A stretch of 64,000 nt of DNA, taken from positions 103,735-167,734 of the forward strand of contig DAHUXM010000025.1 in assembly GCA_027307165.1 (NCBI GenBank), written 5' to 3'. Under the pieces are notes generated by a model. That model was given only the letters and a program-made list of their open reading frames with translations, did not search any database and was not told where the DNA came from. Positions 26,305-34,320 of the stretch are shown piece by piece. The DNA is from Gemmatimonadota bacterium (lineage in GTDB: Bacteria; Gemmatimonadota; Gemmatimonadetes; Gemmatimonadales; Gemmatimonadaceae). How positions within the stretch are numbered: the stretch's first letter is position 1; each line of letters begins with the position of its first letter. Position numbers and translations under genes: made by a program.

Positions 26305-29300
26305 TTATGGCGTGATGCGGAGATTCAAGCCGAGGCTCCGCGTCGTAGGAAGCGCCGCAAACTCTGCCCCCTGGTAGTTCCCAGTAGTGTATGTGAACTC
26401 GGGATCTATGTTCGGAACCTTCGTGTGAGTCCACAGGTTACGCCCAACGAACGCGAGATTTGCGCTCGAAACCTTCAGGCGATTGGTGAATCCGCTCGGC
26501 AGGTCGACCCCCACACGGACCTCGCGCAGCTTGACGAAGCTGTCGTCGTACAGGAATGCCTCGCCGTTCTCGAACAGCGACTGATAGTAATTCTCCGCCG
26601 TGACGTTGACGGTGTTCTCCTTGCCTGTCGCCTGGTCGATACCATGGACAACGAGCCCGGGATTGTTCCAATCCACCTGGCGTCCGGTGACCGTGCTCGC
26701 GAGCACGCCGGTGTACTGGCCGAACATGTTGGTCACGGAGTAGATGTTGCCGCCTCTATGAATGTCGAGCAGCGCGCTGGCAGTGAACCGGCCCCAGCGG
26801 ACTTCATTGTTCCAACCGCCAATCCACTTGGGGTTGACGTTGCCGAGCACACGCCGATGTCCGGCGTCGTTCTGTGGCAGTCCACCGCTCAGAAGCAGCT
26901 CACCGGTCGTCTTGTCGCGCATGTAGGGCGTCGCGAAGATGTCGCCGTACGGCTGGCCGACGCGGGCTTCCTCGTCGATGGTCCACGTGCTTCCGATGCG
27001 ATAGTTCTGAACGCCCGGATAGAGCGAAACCAGCTTGCTTCGGTTGGCGGAATAGTTGAACGTCGACGTCCACTGGAACCCGTTCGCAAGCTGAATCGGG
27101 ATCAACGTGAGCTGTGCCTCGACACCCTTGTTCGTCAACTTGCCGGCATTCAGCGCCGCGGCGGAGAATCCGGTTTCGTTGGCCAGGCTGAGGCTCACGA
27201 TCTCGTTGGTGGTCGCCTTGCCATAGTAGCTGGCGTCCAGCGTTGCCCGGTTGTTGAGGAACCCGAGCTCCAAACCAACCTCGGCCGAGTTCGTGTTCTC
27301 GGGCTTGAGCGAAGGATTGGCGCGCGTGTCACTCAACGTGTACTGCGGCAGGCTTCCAAACTTGTTGGCCTGGCCGACGTACGTCGTGGCCAACTGATAC
27401 GGGTCGGCATCGTTACCAACGTTCGCGATCGCGCCGCGGATCTTGGCATAGCTGAGGACGCGATTCTTGAGTGCCGGCATCAGATCCGTCAGGACGAGCG
27501 AGCTGTTGATCGATGGATAGAAGTAAGAGTTGCTACCCTTTGGCAACGTCGACGACCAGTCGTTACGACCAGTGACTTCGACTGTCCACACCTGACCGAG
27601 TGTGAAAGAGCCAGAACCGTACACGCTATTGGTCTGGCGGCGCTCGGCGTACTCGTTCACCGTCGGAGACTTGGCCGAGTTGGAGACGTTGTAAATATCC
27701 GCAGCAAGTATGGCGTCGGACTGGAGGCTGCTGGATCCGTACGTTGCGTAACGCCGGTTGGCACCCAGGGTACCGCTCAGCTGCAACCAGCTCTTCGCAG
27801 TCTTGTTGGCGGTCAGAAGCAACGATGAGTTGTTCTCGTTGCCGGTGTTGTTGAAGTGATAGAACGCACCGTTGTAGGCAAGATCGCTATACCCGAGGTT
27901 ACCGGCCGCGTAATCCTGCGCGATGTTGGACCGGTAGTAGTCGGTGCCCGTCTGGGCCTGGGCGTTGAGCCAGTCGGTGATCTTCCACGTGGCCGCAGCG
28001 CTTCCGATCACATGATCGCGATTGTCGGCTTCGGGATTCTGGTACTGAATCCAGTACGGGTTGTTGTGGAAGTTGCAGTTCCAGTTGTACTGGTCGTTGC
28101 ACGAGAACGTCTGGTTGGCATGCGGCTCGTAATTCTTGAGCGCGTTCATGTCGACCTGACGACCGAACCAAACGTAGAGACCTTCCATGATGCCGGAGTT
28201 GTATCCTACACCTGGGCGGTTATAGGCCTTGTCGCTGACGTACTGGACGGTAGCCGACGTGCTCAGGCGGCTGCTCACGTTGAAGTTGCCAGCGAAGCTG
28301 CTCGAGACCTTTCGGAAGGTGTTATTTGGAATTACGCCCTTCGTGTTCTCGTTGCCGATCGAGAGACGGCCGGTTGCACGGTCAGTCCCACCGCTGAACG
28401 CGATGTTGTTGTTCCATGTCTGACCGGTCTGGAAGAAGCTGCTTACGTTGTTCGGGTGCGCAATCCACGGGCTGGGCTGCAGCACGCCATTGACGACCGG
28501 GCTGTTGAACTGGGTACACGGCTGAGTCTGATCGTAAGTCGTCGAGTTCGGGGCTGTCGTGAAGATGCAACCCATGGTGCGCCCGTCGAGCCGGGGACCG
28601 AAGCTCTGATCGTTGAAGTCCTGCGTACCGCCGCCAGCGCCGTCCACGAACTGGAACTGCCCGCCAGATCCCTGTCCATAGAGATTCTGGAACTTGGGTT
28701 CAATGGAAGGCGTGTCGAACGTTACGCTCGACGTGACTGCGGTCTGGAAGCCGTTCGCGCTTGCGCTTCCGCGCTTGGTGGTGATGAGAACTACACCGTT
28801 GGCGCCGCGCGATCCGTAAATTGCAGCGGCGTTGGGGCCCTTGAGCACCGTCACCGTCGCAATGTCGTTCGGATCGATGTCGTTGATGACACTTCCGAAA
28901 TCGACGTTACCACCGCCCAGTCCACCGCCGTTCGGGCTGCCGCCGCGACCGCGGTTGGAAACCGGCGTGCCGTCGACGATGAACAACGGATCGTTGTTGC
29001 CGGTGATCGAGTTGGCACCGCGGATCGTGATCTTGGTCGAGCCACCCTGTGTGCCCGAGCCAGTGATCGCAACTCCGGAAACCTTGCCTTCCAGCTGATT
29101 GACGATGTTCTGATCGTGTGTCGCATTCAGCGCCTCGCTGGAAACCTGCTGAATCGCGGTACCCAGTTGGCTCTTCTGCTTCTCGACGCCGAGTGCGGAA
29201 ACGACGACGCCGGTAAGGCTCGTAGCGTTCGCCGTGAGCGAGAAGTCCTGTTGTATGTTACGCCCCGATGTAAGCGTCACTCTGACCGTCTTGGGCGCGT

Positions 29301-29559
29301 AGCCGACCCGACGTGCAGTGAGTTCGACCGCCTGACCGGTCATCCGTGCCGCTGACACGTTGATGGTATACACGCCCTGGTCGTTGGTGTATGCGCCGAG
29401 ACCGAGCGAAGAAATTGAGACGCTTGCTGCAGTCAGCGGCGCACCGCTTTCCGTCAACACGCGTCCCGATATTGTACCGCCTTGCTGTGCTGCTGCCACG
29501 GAGGCAACTGTTGCCAACGCAGCTGTGAGCGAACTGATACGCTTGAACAACCTAAGCAT
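26305..29559 (-). CDS. SusC/RagA-family TonB-linked outer-membrane receptor (pair 3)
   Basis: This 1084-aa receptor has a signal peptide (LTAALATVASVAAAQQ), a CarboxypepD_reg-like domain (ISGRVLTESGAPLTAASVS), the linker LTGVVVSALGVEKQ, a plug (VSGVAITGSGTQGG; DIATVTVLKGPNAAAIYGSR; GVVLITTKRG) and a barrel ending LNLRITP. GGAGGAACC directly precedes the ATG at 29557-29559. With susD3 it forms a complete importer pair. No sensor domain and no adjacent ECF sigma/anti-sigma gene were seen. Confidence 0.93.
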   Translation of the reverse strand: MLRLFKRISSLTAALATVASVAAAQQGGTISGRVLTESGAPLTAASVSISSLGLGAYTNDQGVYTINVSAARMTGQAVELTARRVGYAPKTVRVTLTSGRNIQQDFSLTANATSLTGVVVSALGVEKQKSQLGTAIQQVSSEALNATHDQNIVNQLEGKVSGVAITGSGTQGGSTKITIRGANSITGNNDPLFIVDGTPVSNRGRGGSPNGGGLGGGNVDFGSVINDIDPNDIATVTVLKGPNAAAIYGSRGANGVVLITTKRGSASANGFQTAVTSSVTFDTPSIEPKFQNLYGQGSGGQFQFVDGAGGGTQDFNDQSFGPRLDGRTMGCIFTTAPNSTTYDQTQPCTQFNSPVVNGVLQPSPWIAHPNNVSSFFQTGQTWNNNIAFSGGTDRATGRLSIGNENTKGVIPNNTFRKVSSSFAGNFNVSSRLSTSATVQYVSDKAYNRPGVGYNSGIMEGLYVWFGRQVDMNALKNYEPHANQTFSCNDQYNWNCNFHNNPYWIQYQNPEADNRDHVIGSAAATWKITDWLNAQAQTGTDYYRSNIAQDYAAGNLGYSDLAYNGAFYHFNNTGNENNSSLLLTANKTAKSWLQLSGTLGANRRYATYGSSSLQSDAILAADIYNVSNSAKSPTVNEYAERRQTNSVYGSGSFTLGQVWTVEVTGRNDWSSTLPKGSNSYFYPSINSSLVLTDLMPALKNRVLSYAKIRGAIANVGNDADPYQLATTYVGQANKFGSLPQYTLSDTRANPSLKPENTNSAEVGLELGFLNNRATLDASYYGKATTNEIVSLSLANETGFSAAALNAGKLTNKGVEAQLTLIPIQLANGFQWTSTFNYSANRSKLVSLYPGVQNYRIGSTWTIDEEARVGQPYGDIFATPYMRDKTTGELLLSGGLPQNDAGHRRVLGNVNPKWIGGWNNEVRWGRFTASALLDIHRGGNIYSVTNMFGQYTGVLASTVTGRQVDWNNPGLVVHGIDQATGKENTVNVTAENYYQSLFENGEAFLYDDSFVKLREVRVGVDLPSGFTNRLKVSSANLAFVGRNLWTHTKVPNIDPEFTYTTGNYQGAEFAALPTTRSLGLNLRITP

Positions 29560-29963
29560 GGTTCCTCCAGGGTTGCCCCTGATAGGTGTGACATGACCAC
29601 ACGGACGAATTACGACTTTGGGAACTGGACATTCCCCGACTCACTCCTCTTGAGAGATTTGTAAAAGGATTGCAGCCGGACTGACTTGCTTTCGTTGTAA
29701 GGAAAGCGTCCGGCCGGTGCTGGTTGGCACAAAGGGTACGACCATATGTCTTTTGTGTCAATGAAAGCCGTAAGTATGCGGGAGGTATCGGCTTCGTAAA
29801 TACTGTGCGACCGCCGTCGGCGCAGGGGCACACGCTGCACAACAACGGTACACAAACGCACAGATGCGACCGTACCTACGGTCGCATCTGTGCGTTACAA
29901 ACTATCTACAGCATTGAGGATTTATAACGAAATACTGAATATTCACGCATTCCCTGACCGCAA
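29560..29963. other. Intergenic region between lemA and susC3
   Basis: No gene is supported in these 404 bp. They contain the susC3 leader and the long perfect hairpin at 29855-29896 beyond lemA. Confidence 0.5.
29855..29896. terminator. Long perfect hairpin downstream of lemA
   Basis: 20-bp perfect arms (29855-29874 and 29877-29896) around a CC centre start AACGCACAGATGCGACC. It lies 67 bp past the lemA stop; on the minus strand the stem is followed by TGTGTACC after GCGTT, a weak U tract. It probably terminates or protects the lemA operon mRNA. Confidence 0.65.
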
Positions 29964-30527
29964 CTAGAACTTCACCGTCGGTGTCGTCGCGCTTCCGGGT
30001 GCGGCTTCGTAATACGTCCGCGCCTTTGCACCGATTACCTTTGCGGTGATTGCCTGCGGGAAGGTTCTGATGTACGTGTTGTACGCCTGCACCGCGCTGT
30101 TGTAATCTCCGCGCGCAACTGCCACACGGTTCTCCGTTCCAGTCAGCTCATCCTGCAGCGCGAGAAAGTTCTCGTTGCTCTTGAGCTGCGGATAGTTCTC
30201 GGCTATCGCCAGGAGCCGTCCGATCGCGCCAGTCGCCGCCTGATCGGCCGCGGCCATCTGGGCGGGGTCTCCGGTCTTCACTGCGCCCGCAAGCTGCGCG
30301 CGCGCGTTGGCGATGCTGATGTAAACGGTGTCTTCCTGCTTGGTCACACCCTTCACGGTGTTCACCAGATTCGGAATGAGGTCCGCGCGACGCTGCAGCT
30401 GAACCTGGATCTGCTGCTTGGCCGACTGAGCCTGCTCGTCGAGGCTCTGGATCTTGTTATAGCCACAACCGGTCAGCAGGAGGGCGGCCGGTAGCATCCA
30501 TGCGAGAAATCTGCGCTGCCTGATCAT
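29964..30527 (-). CDS. LemA family lipoprotein
   Basis: This 187-aa LemA-family protein has a signal/lipobox (WMLPAALLLTGC) and the family segments NKIQSLDEQAQSAKQQIQVQ and RRADLIPNLVNTVKG, then AIAENYPQLKSNENFLALQDEL. LemA proteins are helical bundles anchored at the envelope, usually encoded with a TPM-domain protein, as here. I chose the ATG at 30525-30527, which has AGAGGA 7 bp upstream; TTG 30542 would overlap the upstream gene. It is the last gene of TPM-nucleotidyltransferase-lemA. The molecular role of the family is poorly defined. Confidence 0.9.
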   Translation of the reverse strand: MIRQRRFLAWMLPAALLLTGCGYNKIQSLDEQAQSAKQQIQVQLQRRADLIPNLVNTVKGVTKQEDTVYISIANARAQLAGAVKTGDPAQMAAADQAATGAIGRLLAIAENYPQLKSNENFLALQDELTGTENRVAVARGDYNSAVQAYNTYIRTFPQAITAKVIGAKARTYYEAAPGSATTPTVKF

Positions 30528-30538
30528 CGGTAGTCCTC

Positions 30539-31258
30539 TCAAGGTCTCGTGTTCGGAAGGGCGGACACGTACGCCGTCACCGCTTCCATTGCTGTTAAAT
30601 ATGCGACGAGCACGGCCTGCGCGCGCTCTTTGGGGATGGCCTTCGAGTCACGAAGCTGCTGTGCCACGGCCTCGAATGGAGCTGCATCGATCCCACTGAG
30701 TGCCGCGACCTCGCGGGCGATCTCGGCGTATCCATGGGGCGGCCTGCGGCCGGCGAGGCGCAGGATTCCGCGGAAGACAACCATGAGCGTGCTGAGGCTC
30801 GCAGCCATGAGCTTTATCTGCTCGCTCGAATCGTTGCCGGCAAGCAACACCGCGCCGCGCAACCTGAGCAGCACTCCCATCGCCTCGCGCTCCAACTGCA
30901 GGCGCAGGTCGTCGTGCTCGACGGTGATTCCCTCGAACGGCGAATCGCCATACAGAACCTTGTTGCGCTCCAGTATGTCCGCGTACTCCATCGCGAATAT
31001 GTCGCTGCATGAGCGCCACTCCCGCTGGGTAAAGGTCATCGGCGGATGATTGCCTGCGTCGCGCCAGGCCCGCGTCACGGCGGAGAGCTCGCGCAGCCGG
31101 CCGAGCGGTACGTCGTCCACGATAATCAGCACGTTGAAGTCGGATCGCTTCGCGACGTGCTCGGCGCCGCCAGCCGCGGCGGATCCGTAGAGCACTACAG
31201 AGCGCAGCGAAGTGCCGTAGGCGGCGCGGAGTTGGGTTACCAGCTCATCAAGTGTCAT
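30539..31258 (-). CDS. Nucleotidyltransferase-fold protein, possibly with altered catalytic site
   Basis: This 239-aa product starts with a DNA polymerase beta-like nucleotidyltransferase core: VVLYGSAAAGG at about 20-30, then SDFNVLIIVDD, where the usual DxD metal motif reads D-x-N. A helical C-terminal region follows (about 130-235). GGAG precedes the ATG by 8 bp. It sits between the TPM gene (15 bp) and lemA (11 bp), two genes that usually adjoin. It could be a true nucleotidyltransferase using other acidic residues (for example the IVDD pair) or an inactive relative. The substrate is unknown. Confidence 0.8.
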   Translation of the reverse strand: MTLDELVTQLRAAYGTSLRSVVLYGSAAAGGAEHVAKRSDFNVLIIVDDVPLGRLRELSAVTRAWRDAGNHPPMTFTQREWRSCSDIFAMEYADILERNKVLYGDSPFEGITVEHDDLRLQLEREAMGVLLRLRGAVLLAGNDSSEQIKLMAASLSTLMVVFRGILRLAGRRPPHGYAEIAREVAALSGIDAAPFEAVAQQLRDSKAIPKERAQAVLVAYLTAMEAVTAYVSALPNTRP

Positions 31259-31273
31259 CGTGATCTCCAGGGT

Positions 31274-32092
31274 CTACCAGCTACCGCCACCACCGCCACC
31301 GCTGAACCCACCGCCTCCGCCGAAACCGCCAAATCCACCACCTCCACCACCGAATCCCCCGCCGCCGCCGGAGAAGCCACCGAATCCGCCTCCCCCGCCC
31401 CACGGGATGAAGAGCGGGAGGCAGCCGCCACAACCCCCGCCGCGGCGACCGCGACGAAGATTACTCAGCACGATGACCACGAAGACGATCGCCAGGAAGA
31501 TCATCTGCGGAGGGAAACCACCGCCACTCGGCTCGGGCGCCGCTTGCGGCTCCGGCGCGTGCAGCGCGGTGTCGAGCGTGAAGTGGAACTCGTTCGCGAA
31601 GCGCTGAGCCGTGAGGAGCGTCAGCAACTGGATGCCGCGGCCGTAATCCTTCTGCTTGAAGAACGGGATCGCCTGTCGGCACATTGTGCCGGCGTCGGCA
31701 TCGGTAACGAAACCTTCGGCGCCGTTGCCGACGAGTATGAAGCACTCGCCCCTGCCGTCGGAGTTGGTCTCCTTGGGGACGACCAGGATCACTGCGCCAG
31801 CGTTGCGGGTCGGGTCGCCCGGATTACCGATCTTTCCGACCTTCCACTGGCGTCCGATCTTGAGCGCAACGTCGGACGGCGCGTAGTCGCCGATGTCGGG
31901 AAGCGTGACGACGGTGAATTCGCCACGCGATTTGTTGCGCACATCGCTGGCGATCTGGTCTATGTGGGCTGCGGCGTCGGCCGGAATTACATGGGCAAAG
32001 TCGTTGACCAGGCCCACCGGCTGCGGGATCGTCGGACCACTCTGGACGAGGAGCGCCAGAAGCGCCGATTGAAGTAGGGTCTGGAGCACCAT
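31274..32092 (-). CDS. TPM-domain membrane protein with Gly-rich tail
   Basis: This 272-aa protein has a short signal segment (LLQSALLALLVQSG), a periplasmic TPM domain (VGLVNDFAHVIPADAAAHID; GEFTVVTLPDIGDYAP; NAGAVILVVPKE), one transmembrane helix (MIFLAIVFVVIVLSNL) and a long GGGGFGG-type tail. TPM proteins (YgcG/Psb32-like) are linked to envelope or photosystem maintenance and occur with LemA. It is the first gene of the operon. The start is ATG 32092, or possibly GTG 32089 if the transcript is leaderless. It is divergent from the DsbA-like gene with a 12-bp gap. Confidence 0.88.
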   Translation of the reverse strand: MVLQTLLQSALLALLVQSGPTIPQPVGLVNDFAHVIPADAAAHIDQIASDVRNKSRGEFTVVTLPDIGDYAPSDVALKIGRQWKVGKIGNPGDPTRNAGAVILVVPKETNSDGRGECFILVGNGAEGFVTDADAGTMCRQAIPFFKQKDYGRGIQLLTLLTAQRFANEFHFTLDTALHAPEPQAAPEPSGGGFPPQMIFLAIVFVVIVLSNLRRGRRGGGCGGCLPLFIPWGGGGGFGGFSGGGGGFGGGGGGFGGFGGGGGFSGGGGGGSW

Positions 32093-32097
32093 AGTAT
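32069..32097 (+). promoter_or_regulatory. Sigma-70-type promoter of the dsbA-like gene, apparently leaderless
   Basis: TTGAAG (32069-32074), a 17-bp spacer and TAGTAT (32092-32097) are followed by 7 nt and the ATG at 32105. The expected transcription start is the A of the start codon. There is no Shine-Dalgarno. Confidence 0.6.
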
Positions 32098-32124
32098 TTA
32101 CGGCATGCGCACTACACTAGTCAA
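32095..32124 (-). promoter_or_regulatory. Overlapping divergent promoter of the TPM operon
   Basis: On the minus strand TTGACT (32119-32124), an 18-bp spacer and TAAATA (32095-32100) point to a start at or next to the first codons of the TPM gene. Its -10 overlaps the opposing -10 by 3 bp. Confidence 0.45.
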
Positions 32125-32806
32125 CGGACTCGCTGGACTCTCGCTCGCGGCCTCGATCACATTTGTGTCTCTTGCCTGCGCCAAACCGAACGGTCATACG
32201 GCCGGTGACACGCCAACAGCGGCTGGATCCCCGGTGGCGGTGGCGAGCGCGCTCACCGACTCGCTCTCCAGAACGGCGGACTCGAGTCGCATCCAGGGAT
32301 CGCCATCGGCGAAGATCTGGGTGATCGAGGTGAGCGACTTCCAGTGTCCGTATTGCAAGGAATGGCACGACGCCACATACAAGATGGTGCGCGACGATTA
32401 CGTGAAGACCGGCAAGGTACGCATGGCGTACGTCAATTTCCCGCTGTCGATCCACGCGCACGCACATCAGGCTGCGATCGCGGCGATGTGCGCGGGAGCG
32501 CAGGACAAGTTCTGGCAGATGCACGACGCACTGTTCGCGTCGCAGTCGAGCTGGGAAGTGCTGCCAGATCCTGCGGCGACGTTTGATTCGCTGGCCAAGT
32601 CTGTGGGGGTCGATGAGGCCAGGTATCATGCGTGTCTCAGCTCGCCGTCGATCGCCGCGCTGGTTGCCGGCGATCAACAGCGCGCGAAAGGTGGCGGCGT
32701 CACTGCCACACCGAGTTTCTGGGTTGGCGGCAAGCTGATCGAGGGTGCGATTCCGACGAGCGAGATGAAGGCTGCAATAGATCAGGCCCTCGAAGCGACG
32801 AAGTGA
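32105..32806 (+). CDS. DsbA-family thioredoxin-fold protein, lipoprotein
   Basis: This 233-aa envelope protein has a lipoprotein-like signal (ITFVSLAC), a low-complexity linker, then a thioredoxin fold of the DsbA/BdbD type. The redox motif is CPYC in VSDFQCPYCKEWH; a helical insertion (HAHAHQAAIAAMCAGAQDKFWQMHDALFA) and the cis-Pro loop VTATPSFWVGGK follow. It probably acts as a thiol-disulfide oxidoreductase or isomerase outside the cytoplasm. It is transcribed away from the TPM operon from a promoter overlapping its own. No partner DsbB or VKOR gene is nearby. Confidence 0.92.
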   Translation: MRTTLVNGLAGLSLAASITFVSLACAKPNGHTAGDTPTAAGSPVAVASALTDSLSRTADSSRIQGSPSAKIWVIEVSDFQCPYCKEWHDATYKMVRDDYVKTGKVRMAYVNFPLSIHAHAHQAAIAAMCAGAQDKFWQMHDALFASQSSWEVLPDPAATFDSLAKSVGVDEARYHACLSSPSIAALVAGDQQRAKGGGVTATPSFWVGGKLIEGAIPTSEMKAAIDQALEATK

Positions 32807-32878
32807 GCTTGAAGGATTGTAAGGTGCATCAATATCGGCATTGACCGTATGGGAGAAACGGTGCGCTTGCTGAGGACC

Positions 32879-32980
32879 GTCATTCCCGCGAAAGCGGGAA
32901 TCCATCTGTCGCCGGTCAGCCCTCTACTGTCATCACACCTAGAGACCGATAATGTGGATTCCCGCTTTCGCGGGAATGAC
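32879..32980. repeat. REPIN/MITE-like 102-bp element, copy 2
   Basis: The length and 26-bp terminal inverted repeat match copies at 2351 and 60718. The interior shares the TCATC...AGA-C-GATAAT pattern. It lies between the DsbA-like gene and kdtA. Confidence 0.85.
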
Positions 32981-32990
32981 GACAGACGGA

Positions 32991-33016
32991 TGGACCCCCG
33001 CATCCGCGGGGATGAC
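32991..33016. repeat. Diverged REPIN half copy next to the kdtA start
   Basis: TGGACCCCCGCATCCGCGGG followed by GATGAC is a hairpin arm related to the 102-bp element. It ends 14 bp before the kdtA GTG, as the half copy at 2464 does before ricT. Confidence 0.65.
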
Positions 33017-33030
33017 GGCGGACCAGACTC

Positions 33031-34320
33031 GTGACTCCCTGGCTTCGCGTAGCGTACGGCGCAGCTGCAAGAACGGCGGAGATGATCAGTCTCGTGACTC
33101 CGCGCAGGACGGAGAGCAAGCTTGCCAGAGCGTTCGTTGCGCGACGGGGAATCAGACGACGTTACCGGACCTGGGGCGCCGAGGGACGTGACAGATCGCG
33201 GCCGCTGTTGTGGATTCACGCAGCCTCCGTCGGCGAGGGGCTCATGGCGTTACCCGTAGTTCACAGTGTCCGGAGAGCCCTGCCCAACGTGCAGATCGCA
33301 TACACGTTCTTCTCGCCCAGCGCGGAACCACTCGCGAAGCAGATGGGTGCGGACTTCAGCGACTATCTACCGTTCGATTCCGCCGGCGCGGCGCGAGTCG
33401 CTATCGATGCGCTCGATCCAACGGTGCTGGTGTTCGCGAAAGGCGATGTGTGGCCGGCACTGGTTCGGGAAGCGTCATCGCAGGGCGTCAGGCTCGCGCT
33501 CGTGAGTGCTTCGATTCCCGCGAGCTCGCTACGCAAGAGCTCGGTCGGGTCGATGATAACACGCGACGCGTACCGGGCGCTGGATGCGATTGGCGCCGCG
33601 AGTACGGACGATGCTGCGCGCATCGTCGAAGCCGGCGCGCGCGCCGATCGCGTGCGCGTCACGGGCGATACGCGCTACGACCAGGCATGGGCGCGCGCAC
33701 GCACGGAGCCACGCAATACGGAGATTGTCGCTGCACTCAGCTCATCGCGACCGACTCTCGTCGCGGGCTCGACGTGGCGCTCCGACGAGCGCGAGCTGTT
33801 CGCGGCGTGGCGAGCGGTGCGTGTGCAGGTGCCGGACGCACGCCTCATAATAGCGCCACACGAATTGGCTGAGGGGCACCTCACGGCGATCGAACACTGG
33901 GCTCGGGCCAGCTCGCTATCCGCTTCATCACTCGCGTCCGCAACAGCATCGACGGACGTGATAATCGTCGACCGTCTTGGCGTACTCGCCGATCTGTATG
34001 CGCTCGCTACGGTTGCGTACGTCGGCGGCGGATTTCACGATGCCGGGCTGCATTCGCTTGTCGAGCCCGCGGTATTTCGCGTACCTGTGATCGTCGGTCC
34101 CCGGCATGAGGACTCGCGCGACGCTGCCCTCATGCTGGCGACCGGTGGCGCCGTGAGTGTCGATGATGCACAGCAACTGTCACGCACCTTGATTCGTCTC
34201 TTCGCCACCGAACAGGAACGCGCCGACCGCGCGGACGCGATCGGTGCGGTAGTCGCGGGCGAGCTAGGCGCCGTCGACCGTACTTTCGAGGTCGTTCGGG
34301 AGTTGCTGCGGGCGGTGTAG
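33031..34320 (+). CDS. kdtA: 3-deoxy-D-manno-octulosonic acid (Kdo) transferase
   Basis: This 429-aa GT30 enzyme (WaaA) transfers Kdo from CMP-Kdo to lipid A precursor at the inner membrane, an LPS biosynthesis step. Motifs: HAASVGEGLMALPVV with the catalytic Glu, then YTFFSPSAEP and YLPFDS; VASGST-like VAGSTWRSDE; IIAPHE; and the acceptor-side signature YVGGGFHDAGLHSLVEPA with GPRHEDSRDA. The N-terminal 25 residues are weakly hydrophobic. GTG 33031 has no Shine-Dalgarno and is 14 bp after a REPIN half copy. Its last 57 bp overlap the 3' end of the opposite EAL gene. Confidence 0.93.
   Translation: MTPWLRVAYGAAARTAEMISLVTPRRTESKLARAFVARRGIRRRYRTWGAEGRDRSRPLLWIHAASVGEGLMALPVVHSVRRALPNVQIAYTFFSPSAEPLAKQMGADFSDYLPFDSAGAARVAIDALDPTVLVFAKGDVWPALVREASSQGVRLALVSASIPASSLRKSSVGSMITRDAYRALDAIGAASTDDAARIVEAGARADRVRVTGDTRYDQAWARARTEPRNTEIVAALSSSRPTLVAGSTWRSDERELFAAWRAVRVQVPDARLIIAPHELAEGHLTAIEHWARASSLSASSLASATASTDVIIVDRLGVLADLYALATVAYVGGGFHDAGLHSLVEPAVFRVPVIVGPRHEDSRDAALMLATGGAVSVDDAQQLSRTLIRLFATEQERADRADAIGAVVAGELGAVDRTFEVVRELLRAV

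Noticed and set aside
26425..29355. Two long open frames antisense to susC3
   Set aside because: SusC3 is clearly the coding strand, with signal peptide, plug and barrel. The antisense frames lack start signals and motifs.
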